A stretch of 64,000 nucleotides of DNA from Lentinula raphanica (Eukaryota; Basidiomycota; Agaricomycetes; Agaricales; Omphalotaceae), in contig JANVFP010000003.1 of NCBI GenBank assembly GCA_027919835.1, positions 682,001-746,000 of the forward strand, read 5' to 3'. Below the pieces are notes generated by a model. The model worked only from the letters and a program-made list of their open reading frames with translations, was not told where the DNA came from and searched no databases. Below, piece by piece: positions 1-10,897 of this stretch (its first letter is position 1; the number at the start of each line of letters is the position of its first letter). The translations under genes and the position numbers were made by a program.

Positions 1-2578
1 TACGACGAGAAAGACAACGAGTCCACAGCATCCACTGTTGTTCACGAAGCCGCGGCTCCTCCTTCTCTCAAGATCAAACGAGTGGACCATTATTACAGTC
101 GGTGGTACAAATCGTGGAGGTATAAGGTAGATACTATGTCCTTCTACAGCAGTTGAAGGGTGGAAACTAACGTTTACCTTAGAATACTAGCTCAACGATC
201 ACTGTCGAATCTGTTCCTCTGATCAACCGAGGAGAGTCTGATCCTTGGAAAGATTACTTGTTTGTGTATGTCGAAGTTTTCTTGGTTTCAGGCTATCTAC
301 TTACAGTGAACACATAGTATCGTTCGAACTATTCCCGACAGTAACGGCAACGTTGCAAAGCCCGAACCCACGTTCAAATTCGTTATCAAGAGCGAATATA
401 TCCTGAAAGCCTGCAAAGATGTCATTCAGTCTTGGCCTGGAATCTCCTGGAACAGTGATCCACTAGGTATTTTCGGGATTGAACTTAGAATCAAGGCTCC
501 TCACTGATGTCCTTTCCCTATAGAAATTGACCCAGAAATCTTCTTGACATTCTTAGACGAATTCGTTTTATATCGGGACAAACTAGCGACCAGAGCAAAC
601 AAATCTGATATCGACGCTTATGTCCTTCAATCCGTCGACGTGCTGCTCAAATGTCTGCGGACGGACTATGCCAACACGATCGCCACGATTCAGAAACTCA
701 AAGCGCATGGTGAGATCACCAGCAAATTGCTCTACTCCATTCTAGTCCCCCGTTCTTTGTTCGTTGCTCGTTGTGCCATCACTGGTCACTACCGTCTATT
801 CAAACTCATTTCATACAACTACGTGATGATCGACGGCAAGCCAAGGTGTATTCGTCTTGACCTTGAAAACATCGATCTAGTGGACCGGCCTGTCTCGCAG
901 ACAGTGGGCGTGGACAAAGTTCGCACTGTCATTGCTCTCAGCGGCTTTGATGGTACTGCCAAGATTCAAGATCTGGACGTCTATCCTCTCATATTCCATC
1001 CTAATTATGAGCAGCTTCGTGACTCTATCTTGGTTAGAGCAAAGAAATGGGTAAATTTGATTGGAATTCATCATAAAGAATTCGATGGAGTCGCCGCTAT
1101 GAAGAATGAGAAGCGCTTGATTAGACAAACGGTGAGTCTGGGTTCATCTGATCTCAAGCTATGTGATGACATTGTAGCTGTGAACAGGTCAAAGGACGTA
1201 TCATGGTAGACCGAGGTAGCTCCGCTCTCCTTCGACCTGCCTAGTCATACTGACTCGCTCGAACCAATCATAGTAACTTTCCGCCGCTTCAACCCGAACT
1301 ATCAATACCCAGAAGCTTTCCATGACGAAAATGTCATCAACGAATCCAGAGATCCCACTGCGACTGCTGATGAATTCTCTAGTGGTATGTTTTCTTGCGA
1401 TCATGATTTTTTATGCCTCACGAGCGACCGCAGGAGCTCTTGTCTATTCACGACAAGGATTGATCGACGGAGTAGTAGATGAAGGGACGCAATCGTTCTC
1501 GGAGGAAGAGCTACTCTTGACCCCCACGACTGTATATGGATTTAGTCTTTCGGACAAACTGTGGTGTAAGTCTTGTCGTCCGCTATACGATACGTGTCTG
1601 AACGAGTCACAACAGTGGAATTCGATGTCGATAAAATCACCGACGTTAATTGGAACCAAGATGCATTCGCGAATCTGGTTTTGCCGGAGGATAGGAAAGA
1701 TCTTCTGCAATCCCTCGTTGAGGCTCATCATCGCGAAGTTGGATTTGATGACTTCATCAAAGGGAAGGGACAAGGTCTTGTCATCAATCTGTTCGGACCT
1801 CCTGGTGTCGGTGAGCACAAGCCCTGACGATCATATATAACTTGATGCTGAATTCTTATGACAGGGAAAACCTTTTCGGCCGAGGCTACTAGTGAACATG
1901 TCAAGCGTCCACTATATCTCGTCGGGGCTGGCGATCTTGGAACTACCGCTACGAACTTGGACCTCGCCCTTGAGCGAGTTTTCGAGGTTGCTACCGCATG
2001 GAAAGCAATTGTCCTCATAGATGAAGTATGTCCTTAGGAACGTTTATCGGCATAACAACATTGACAATGCATTTACAGGCAGATGTATTCCTCGAGCAGC
2101 GTTCGTTACATGACATGGAACGTAATGCCATGGTTGCTGTCTTGTGAGTTGATGATTTGTATACCGGTTCACTAGGATCTTGAACGCACTCCATGTTTGC
2201 AGCTTGAGACATGTCGAATATTACCGTGGCATACTATTCCTAACTACTAATCGAGTCAAGGCTTTCGACGAAGCGTTTCTTTCTCGAATCCACGTGGCTC
2301 TGCACTTCCATGAACTCCCGTTCGAATCGAAGATGCAAGTCTGGGCGGCATTCATTGCCAAGGTCGGGGCTACCGCTTCTGTATCGCCGGAACAGCTTCG
2401 TCTGCTTGCAATGAGGAATGTTAACGGTAGGCAAATCAAAAATGCCGCTCGTACTGCGCAATCACTCGCCATTGGTAGAGGAGAAAAACTTTCGTTCGAT
2501 CATTTCCTCTCTACATTGGATGCGATGGATGATTTTACCTCGAAATTCGAATCCATCCGCGCAGGAACGGAAGTATGA
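1..2578 (+). CDS. AAA-family ATPase, 3' part (gene starts before the window)
   Basis: This is the C-terminal part of a fungal AAA+ ATPase of the kind with a long conserved region ahead of one ATPase domain. Exons join across short introns. The stretch at about 350-1140 encodes the upstream region. The ATPase core lies at about 1740-2480: Walker A GPPGVGKT (split by an intron near 1812-1865), Walker B IVLIDEAD (split near 2025-2080), the sensor-like TTNR near 2245, and a small helical lid before the stop at 2576-2578. Such proteins use ATP to remodel protein substrates; the substrate cannot be told from sequence. The gene is open at the left edge, so the N-terminus is missing. I see no frame break. 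Family assignment is firm; the role is unknown. Confidence 0.92.
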
Positions 2579-2860
2579 GTGGTTTGGTGTATATAGAAAC
2601 AACGGGAGTCTCGGTTTGGTCACTGTATCGTTGAGATTTTGTACTAATAGCATTCAAGAGTACCTTGGAGACTCAGATAGATGTAGTATATGAAGTATGA
2701 TCATTGTGTTCCCAATTGCAGCCGCGCGCGTTCACAACACAACTACACTGCGTTCACTTATGGATAAATTTGTTTTAAAAAAGAAGTTTCGTTTGATAAG
2801 TGGAACTACATCGCAAGCAGAGCAGGTCTAGGGAAGTAAGGAGAGTTTATTCTGGCGTAA

Positions 2861-5029
2861 TTAGCTATGGGCCTTCATCGACTTGGATATAGATTCAACA
2901 CCCTCCGTCACGGTCCAAGTCACCTGCGATTGTGAACGTTGTTTTTGACGCATCGCAATCAAGCTGGCTTTCCGGTTTCTCGTCGACGTGGGGAACTTCA
3001 TGTCCATCCTCGAAGGAGACGCAATTGTATTTTCTCTATATAGATATGGCTTTCTCAGTGGGTCAGTATTTCCATGGCATGAATATAATTGTAGGCCATA
3101 CGACTGACCTGAACCTGAGATACTGATCCAGAACTCATTGTGGAGTAATCAAATTCCATTCTGAACGCTGTTGATACAGTCGATGTATCATTGCTTGGGA
3201 TGATGTTGGTTTCACTGTCATGGTTGCTAATTGCCTCTTCGTCTACAACTAGACCACCCATCTCTTTTCGGGTATTTAGAGTGCACATGAGAGAAACAGC
3301 AAATGCTAAAGATGTACGGGAGAAGGAAACATGAGAGAGGACAGAAAATAGAGAGCTGGTGGGATACAACATGAAGCTTGAACTCACTCTTCGATAGAAC
3401 GAAGTAAACGCCCATAAATTGAAAAGTGTTCGGACGTGCGTCATACTACTGACCGTACATTAGAAGATATCCAAGACTGATAGAAGGTTCGACTCACAAG
3501 AACAAGCGTCAAGAGACTCATCATACTTGGGGGGAGGGGGGTGAGTAATGACTTTCGAAAAGATATACAGGGCTCAAAGAGCAATGAAATTACCTCGTGA
3601 GGACCCCCGTGTTGATTGCATAGCCCGTCAATCTGTTTAAGAGCGAATCTGGCCTGCGGAGAAAAGGCATGAAGCATACAGCAGGACACAAAGAAAGGCG
3701 AAATGACCTACTCTCTGTACCCTGTACGTAGTTTTAGAAGATAAAAAGTTGATGCTACTGCTGTAAGGACATCGCACAATGCTCCTGCTGCAAGTGCGAT
3801 CGAGCCTACCATCTGAGAACAGTTCCGAACCATGAAGCGGGTGGTAGATGTCAATTACATACCCTGAGATTCGACAAGTAGAGGAGACTCTCCAGCTTGT
3901 ATCTACAAATATAAACTCGGTGAATCGTTCGGAAATCAGAGTAGATGACGGGAAACCACTAACGCTGCGACAGCGAATGCTGACGAAGGTATTCAGAAAT
4001 TGAGGCGAGTTCTGGAGGAAGTGAGTGTCCACGAACCAACAATGAGTCCTAAGTAAACGGAACACTTTAACAATGTGTGATGGTTTAGCATACAGGATAA
4101 CCACACACCGAATTGAGCCATGACGACAAATGACTGGACATCCGCTGTTAAATGAGGTGAAATAGTCCATGGAAAGGATATCGCGCTTACAATAGTTGCA
4201 GCAATGAACGTGTTTCTTCCACTAACTGTAAACAGAAAGATACGTTGAGCACCATCAAAACGGGTTTCTGAAAGCAGATGCATCTATACATCTCCAAACT
4301 CGCACGATAAAGCAGCTTTGTGGAACGAAGATTATCAGAGTCGACCCAGTTACATGTAATTAATACTTCGCACCATTTAACAATGATTCCTGACATGGCC
4401 TAGCATCGAATATATCAGTCTGCGGCGGCATGTCGAGTTTCTTTGCAGAATGCTCACGGCGACAAGAACCTGAGTCTGTAATCAAGATGTAAGAATTCGA
4501 ATAAACTTCCTTCGTAGCAGGATGTACTACTAACCACAAGGGACCAAACAACATGTTCGGTAATCATTGCTAATACTGAGCCGAAAAGTCTTCAGTCTTA
4601 TGAGTATGCCTCGAGCATCGACGTTGGAGATCGAACTACGTACGAAATAGTATAATGATAAAGGGCATGCGATATCAAGATAACATGGAGTAGTTCCAGC
4701 AACCTGACACTTCGCTTTAGGTAGATTCCCAACAACCTCAGTTAGAGAACCCTTCCACGTACCAAACAATGCCTACCTGAGATTTCGAGAGTAGGTCATC
4801 TTGAACAGCATGTAAGACGGTCAAGACTCACCAATATCCTCACTGGCTTGGGATCCGTAGCGTATTTTTGGTGATAGTTCATTACTTGGGATGTCAGAAC
4901 CCCGAAGACTGTGCAAGCGAAACCATAACCAATAAATGCTGCACCGAGAGTATCGTCCGCACTGATCTCTGGCAGGGCCATATAAGGCATGTCAGAGCTG
5001 TTGCTGGATGGGATAGATAGGGAGCTCAT
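2861..5029 (-). CDS. DUF6534-type seven-helix membrane protein
   Basis: This is a multi-exon gene for a basidiomycete integral membrane protein of the DUF6534 type. The ATG is at 5029-5027. The first exon carries the usual first helix (LGAAFIGYGFACTVFGV) followed by a YHQKYATDPKPVRILV loop. Later exons give HVILISHALYHYTI (about 4660-4700), VSGRNTFIAATI (about 4190-4230), ALCDVLTAVASTFYLLKLRTGYRE (in part, about 3710-3800), YAINTGVLT (about 3610) and FQFMGVYFVLSK (about 3400). These are the family's conserved landmarks in the right order. About eight introns can be placed with GT/AG sites and no frame break. The last exon and stop at 2861 depend on one inferred splice; an earlier stop at 3055 is possible. 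The family has no established function and is expanded in mushrooms. Confidence 0.75.
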
Positions 5030-5812
5030 AATGAAAGACAACAGTTGAAGTCCGGGGAAGGTTTAGGTATTCGTAGACTGTCGAAGCAATGCTTCAAGGT
5101 CTATATATGTTTTGCAGTATGATGTGCTGATACGATCAGTTTTTTATACTTTGCATGGAATGACATATATCAGTCTCTGATTGAAGGGTAAAGCAGGAAC
5201 TTACTGTGATGAACTTCACAGTGATTTGCAATACAGACACATAGCAAGACAATTCTATGAAATCATTTTTGGGACTTTATTTGACTTCGACCCGTTCTCA
5301 CACTCTTGACATTGACATCGACTGAATTTAGCTGATGCAACAGATGACTTCCGACTCAAAACACGAACATAGACTTCTTACTACAGACTGAAAGCTAAAT
5401 AGACATTTGACTTTGACCTTTGACTGAGATGGGACTAGCAATCACTTAGTGTGAACGACACAAGACTGCCCAGAGAGGAATTGCACATATCCACTCTTCT
5501 CAAATTCCATTTTACTTCGAGTTCTGATACACAGACTTTCTACAGCAGTCATTGAACACCAGACTTCTACAAAATGACTCATTGATTAGGCATAGAGACT
5601 GACGCTTGTACTGATAGCACCAAGCACACGACACTGACTACTTTCCGACTACTGAACATGACTTTCCGAGTTCCGACTGATAGATATAACGTTCAACATT
5701 GCGTATTCGTGAACCCTTTGCATGTGAAAATTTAGATATGAAAGCCGTCAAGAACCGGGGGTAAGACGGTAAGATTCCAATAGCCAAGAACTTGACCGAT
5801 GAAGAATAATTT
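5030..5812. other. Intergenic, GACT-rich degenerate tract
   Basis: No gene is supported here. From about 5260 to 5670 the tetramer GACT recurs about 19 times by hand count on the + strand, far above chance, often as TTGACTTT or CAGACTTC. It looks like the worn-down remains of a simple satellite rather than coding sequence. Confidence 0.5.
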
Positions 5813-6172
5813 ATCATGTTTTTACGCTTTATTTCATCACAGACAGAGCATGTAATAAGTGTAGAGTTATGGACGTCAAGTATGGATATGAGGAAAGCGA
5901 AAGCAAAGATATGGTGGGAGGGTACAAAGGCGTCCCGGGTGAAGAGCAGCCCTACTAAGCAATTGCATGGTAACAATAGTCGAATCCTTGTAGCTCTCTT
6001 CCGAAAGGGCGTCGCGCTCAGCAATGGCATCGTTGAATTCAAATTTTGATCATGTTTTTACACTTTATTTCATCACAGAAAATCATGTAATAAGTGTAGT
6101 ATGGACATCAAGTATGGATAGTATGAGGAAAGCGAAAGCGGAGACATGGTGGAAGGGTCTAAAGGCGTTCCG
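5813..6172. repeat. Imperfect direct duplication of about 120 bp
   Basis: Copy 1 (about 5813-5937) and copy 2 (about 6048-6172) align along their length. Both carry TCATGTTTTTAC, TTTATTTCATCACAG, CATGTAATAAGTGTAG, TCAAGTATGGATA and GAGGAAAGCGAAAGC in the same order, with small indels. About 110 bp separates them. The second copy runs into the 3' side of the broken 14-3-3 copy next door. Confidence 0.8.
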
Positions 6173-6540
6173 ATTTGGGTGTTGAATTCCGAGTCAGCGA
6201 AGACATCGTCAAATGCTCCTTGGCAAGATGAGATAGTCTGGGCTGCGAACTCGAGATAACGGTGGTAGTCACCCATCATCTTGTGGTAGAAGACTTTTGA
6301 CTGTCCTGATGCAGCAGAGGGGATCGAGTGTTTGCTGAGAATATTGAGAATGTCCTTGCAGATCTTTGTGAGTTTGTCTCAATCCCAGTAGCCCTTGATC
6401 ATGGACACCTGGGTCTCATTGCCCTTGGACTCCTCTGTTTGCTCAATCAACGAGGAGTTTCACCAGGATGTACAATGAACACTGATAACTTTCTTGTACG
6501 CGACAGAAAGAAGATTCCTCACTACATTAGAACCTACCTG
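6170..6540 (-). pseudogene. 14-3-3 protein pseudogene, intronless fragment
   Basis: On the minus strand one reading frame gives the middle of a 14-3-3 protein. It starts with RNLLSVAYKKVI near 6520, then [28 protein letters not shown], and [19 protein letters not shown] near 6260, and ends in a shortened [11 protein letters not shown] piece. These match the conserved 14-3-3 helices that line the phosphopeptide groove. Two in-frame TGA codons (after the TSW position and before DKLTKIC) break it, and both termini are absent. No intron interrupts the matched part. That suggests a retrotransposed (processed) copy, although a decayed duplicate of a single exon is also possible. It lies directly 3' of the integrase-domain gene. 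Confidence 0.8.
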
Positions 6541-6649
6541 GGAGTCGGGACAATGCACCGAACATGAAGATGATATTTTGATTGCGGCTGGCACTGGAGT
6601 CATGGAAAAGATATCATTCAAGATTAAGTTATAGAATATCTGCAGATAT

Positions 6650-8590
6650 CTAGAAAGCATGAGGATGGGTACTTCGGGCATGTACAAGTGCGGCACGCCA
6701 GAGATTTACTACTGCACCTTCATCGAAGCCTCGCGGAACCGAACGAAGGGCTTCTTCCATCAATTGTGTATCGTCAGCGGTCATTGAACCTGAAGGAGGC
6801 TCGACCTCAACTTCGTTGAGTTGTTCAGGAGGTCCATGTTGTCCAAACCATGTGCTAGGGTCTTGCTCGTGCACGTAATTCCGACGAAGAGATCGCAATA
6901 ATACCGAATCTTGAAGTCCCTCCCAATCAACTCCGAACACCTCAAGTTCATCGTCGCTCATTACAAACTGATCCACAGAATCGCCGCGTATTCCTTGAGA
7001 GAGCATATCGAAGCCCCACATGTCCTCTGGACTACGGGCTGGTCCATCGCCACGGCGCTGAGAAATGCGATGGCAATTCCACGCTTCAACCCAAAAGTTC
7101 AGCGACTGGTTTATAACAGGGAGAAAAAGATATTGCAGAAGCCATATGTGATTGGGGCTGCTCGCATCGAGTTGATGGTCGATCTCCAAGTGGGTGAAGT
7201 AGTCGTTCCAGTGCTGAGTGATATAGTTCGACACGTCAACCCATAGCCTTTCAATACGAACGTTGTGTACTGATCTGGAGGAATCTGTAAGCGAAGTTTA
7301 AGAGTACAGATCTAGAAGTCAGTTACCGTCCCCAGATATATGAGCCGCGGCCTGGACCTCGAGCGTGCTCCATAAATGCAGCAACCCATATGTTTTCGAC
7401 TCCATGGTCGCCACGTACTCGAGATGGAAGACCGTATCGTGAAGCGGCGGACAAGAAAAGCGAGAGAACTGTTGATGACCGATTGTTGTTGGAAGCTCGA
7501 AGAGATGTGATCATGCGAGAGTAGCCATCGATGAAACCGTGAATGACAATCCCCCACCGTATTAAACCTGTAGAAGAACGATCAGATACTATATGAGATC
7601 AGGTTAGAAAACTGTCTGTACGATGATGTCCGTCATGATGCCAGAGGGAATTTGGACCTGGGACGCTGTAACGACGACGACGAATCCTGATACGATCAAA
7701 GACGCGGTGCACAGGATCCACTCGAATGAGAGATTGACGAATATCTTCATAAGGTACAATCTGCCCCAACCTTCTAAGCATCCCATGTAGAAGCTGGATA
7801 CCTGCCCGAGGATAGTGTGTTCGTAGCAGAGATATGAGTGAATCGAGAGTATCGTTGGAGATGTTGGAGCGGCGATTAGATGATGAAGATGGAATTGAGC
7901 GGACAGCATTCTCAATGTCAGGATGGAAGTTGCTCGGCATTCCAGCGTCAGCATTTTCTGTGTCGTTGTCTTCAAAGGGGACACCTCCTGGGGTAACGAT
8001 ATGATGTTCTAAAAGGGCTCGCCGTACTGTTCTACGACTGAGACCAAGAAAATCGGCGATTCCAGTTGTCGTACGATAATTGTGTGCCCATCGCAAAAAA
8101 TCAGGGTCGATGACTGCTCGAGGACGACCTACTGAGCCGTCATGGGTCCAGCGTAAGACTTCTGGACGACCATGGTGAGACTGTTCCATTCGGCGGTTGT
8201 GGATCGTTTGCACATCGAGTATCATGCGTTGGAGATTGCTAGAGAGGATTTGCCTTTCGGTTTGGTCTGGAAACACATCTGCATTCTAAGAGAAACCATT
8301 CAGTGAAAAGTTCAGAAAGCAGGGATGCAATAACTCACCTGTAAGACAGCATTACTGAATTCACCCATGTCCTCTAATAGCATCTGCAGATGAAAAACAT
8401 CGGTCTGATCATTGGCTACTTGATGGACAGCCGCGTTGAATGCGTGATAGTGTCGTCTGAATTCTTGAAGTAGTTCTATTGTACTGAATGAGGGTGCTCT
8501 GAAAGTTGTGTTGTTGGCGTTGCAGAAGTCGATACCGGCAGAGAGGATGAACGCTAGGAGAATGGCATAAACTAGATTTGACCACATCAT
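6650..8590 (-). CDS. Integrase-core (DDE/rve-like) domain protein
   Basis: This four-exon gene encodes a protein of roughly 580 aa. After an N-terminal region there is a basic helix-turn-helix-like part ([22 protein letters not shown], about 8000-8075). It continues into an integrase-type catalytic core with candidate acidic residues in WHHDGHH (about 7635), VRGDHGVEN (about 7400) and NVRIERLW (about 7230), a D-D-E arrangement of the retroviral-integrase fold. The signature GFIDGYSRM follows the first motif, as in the multicopy mushroom integrase-core proteins. Introns lie near 8289-8340, 7575-7630 and 7275-7325. The ATG at 8590 gives an odd hydrophobic, signal-like start ([14 protein letters not shown]); the true start could be internal. 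The frame is unbroken, so it may be functional. It could be a transposase or a domesticated one. Confidence 0.82.
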
Positions 8591-8800
8591 GGTTCAGAGA
8601 AGGTTCGAGATGCACGTTCCTGACATACCGTATTTAGACATAACTTCCGGCTTCCGTAAGCTAAATTTGGCAGTGACTATATATGTCCAAGAACGAAAAC
8701 TAGAATTGAAAAGAGCCCAACGATGATCTATGTCTGGGATATTGGAGGCAAGAGTGCACAGGACGATACACAACGAGCAGCGTAGCAAGGGCGTGGGAAA

Positions 8801-8808
8801 TATATAAG
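8801..8808 (+). promoter_or_regulatory. Candidate TATA box
   Basis: TATATAAG lies about 50 bp upstream of the ATG at 8856, in the 265-bp gap between two divergent genes. Spacing is plausible for a core promoter of the rightward gene. No other evidence. Confidence 0.45.
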
Positions 8809-8855
8809 TGTTCAGCGTTGTTTCTTGATAACACACATCACCTTCAAAGCTCAGC

Positions 8856-10596
8856 ATGGATAACCAGCAGTGGATCAGCTATTTGACTTCTCTAACTCAA
8901 GACAACCCTCAAGGGCCTCCTTCTCTTCACTTTTCTGCCAATGCTGACCAGCCAAACGGAAACCTAGGAACAATTGAGTCGAATCGCCCTGTCTTCAACA
9001 CAAATGGTGACTCCGGGGTGGAGCGACCCTTGGGATGGATGTCTCTGGACAGAGAACTCGATGCAGGACTGTTAGATGACGAAATGAGCGGAAACTTGAG
9101 CGGAAAAAGGTCCATTGGTGTGTTGTGCTTTCTTGTGATGTTAGAATGTATCATTCATTGTTTTTTGTAACATATGTCATATAATATAGCGATTAAATTG
9201 TACCTGGCGTTGGTAACAGATGCCGACAGACCCCCTAGGCTTGTGTTCGAGGTCGAACTGCAGGCGGAAGCTGATTCTGTCACCGCCACGAATGGCGCCT
9301 TCGACATCACCGTTAGGTCGATCATCTCCCTCATCGAGAGGGCCGATCTCCCCTTCGAATTGAGAAACTTGCTTCAAGATGGCAGATCGAGACTTGGTAC
9401 CGCTCAAAATCTGCCTCAGGTGGCATATCCGACTCGATCTCTGCGCGATTTTCGCATCCTTGCGCCTTTGATAGAGATCTTGACCAGTCCCGCGTCGCAG
9501 TTCTATCTACGGTCTGTTTCAGACAACGATTCTGTGCATTTTGTACCTATGAGAGAGTTAGAGGAGCCCCGATTCGTTCTCATAGTCTTTCAAGTAACAA
9601 ATCTGGGATCCGCATTACGATCGGGACACCAGGCTTCGAGTCTTAATGATCTCCAGTACGCGGATCATCTCTCGGACCCAGCTCATGCTTCGAATTCGAA
9701 TTCGTCGATTCCACGCTCGTCTCCAGTCCTGACATCTACGCGAAGTGAGATTCCGATCGAATCGCGAACAAATGAAATCCTTGAAACAAGTCCGACTCAC
9801 GTATCTTCCGATTCTCCAACGGTAAATCCATCGAATGCGAATGCACATATGCAGGTCACTTCGCGGGAGTGGCTGCAGTCGAATGACGCACAGACAGATG
9901 ACACGAATGACGCACAGACGAACGAGGTCCTTTCGCAAACTACCGCGTCTCAGAATATAGCATTTTCTGGTTCTCAAATTCGAATTCCGGTTTACGCGAT
10001 GAATGTAGCGCACGCTTGTCGGCTTCTACAGATCCGCGAGCCACAAGGTCAAAGCATTGACCAGCCAAACAACACACGAACGTTTGCAGAGATAATTCAA
10101 GATTGGTTCCTCGCCTGGAAACTTTTATCAGGTCTTGGATACAATCCAAAGAAAGGAAAACTGTATGAGCAAACTTACACTTGGTCGGATGGTAGAGTCC
10201 AAACATTTGATCAAATCCTTCGTGGCATTCGTTGGACCTCCGATGACTTCAAGACGAAGACTTCTCTGTATCGTTGGGCCATTCACACAACTTCGACCAA
10301 GGTATGGAATACTTCTCTGCCTATACCTCAGGGCCAAGGTTAGTCAACCATTTCGTGTGGTAAAGTTCACTGACCTGTAACTCTCGATATCAGAAGATAG
10401 AATAGCAGCGGCCAAAACGACTTGGGATCGATTAGTCTACTTCTTTCAGTCGACTTGGTTTCTACATTTCGATGACCCAAGTCGTTGGCCGCTCAGCTCA
10501 CCAGAGTTCGATCTCAGTTACCTGCATCAGAACGAAGTCAGGAGGCATCGCCCTCTCATAAACCGCAAGGTCATCACTCGCCCAACATCTTCTTGA
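8856..10596 (+). CDS. Unknown protein, divergent from the integrase-domain gene
   Basis: Three exons join cleanly: 8856-9117, 9220-10338 and 10394-10596, giving about 527 aa. I do not recognise the family. The N-terminus is polar, the centre (about 9640-9960) is rich in Ser, Asn and Thr and probably disordered, and the C-terminal third is more structured with many aromatic residues (for example DWFLAWKLLSGLGYNPKKGKLYEQ in part, YTWSDGRVQTFDQILRGIRW, FQSTWFLHFDDPSRWPL). No membrane segment or signal peptide is seen. It is transcribed away from the integrase-domain gene across a 265-bp shared promoter, which hints that the two belong to one unit. That link is inference. Splice sites are GT/AG and keep frame. 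Confidence 0.7.
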
Positions 10597-10897
10597 ATTT
10601 GCTGATTACAGTTTAGTTGTAATATTGCTTTGTATATGACAATTTGCTTACCTGACGCTGCTATGAGCTGTTATGTACCATAATCAATGATACTGTACTA
10701 GATAGAGTTTCCCTGTAAAAGCGAAGATTTGAATTTACGCTGATCTCATTGAGAATACTTGCCCAACACGTTGATTAGTTTTTCATTATAGCTTCTACTT
10801 CTACAACATGCATCCTGTGATACCGTACAAGAAGACAAAATATTAAGAATAAAGAATGACAAATGACGAATAAAAAAATCAAACGAGATTAAAGTAC
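10597..10897. other. Short convergent intergenic gap
   Basis: This is an AT-rich spacer of about 300 bp between the 3' ends of two convergent genes. I see no further feature. Confidence 0.5.

Noticed and set aside
5638..6049. Open frames on both strands over the 120-bp duplication
   Set aside because: They follow the repeat and carry no recognisable protein features.
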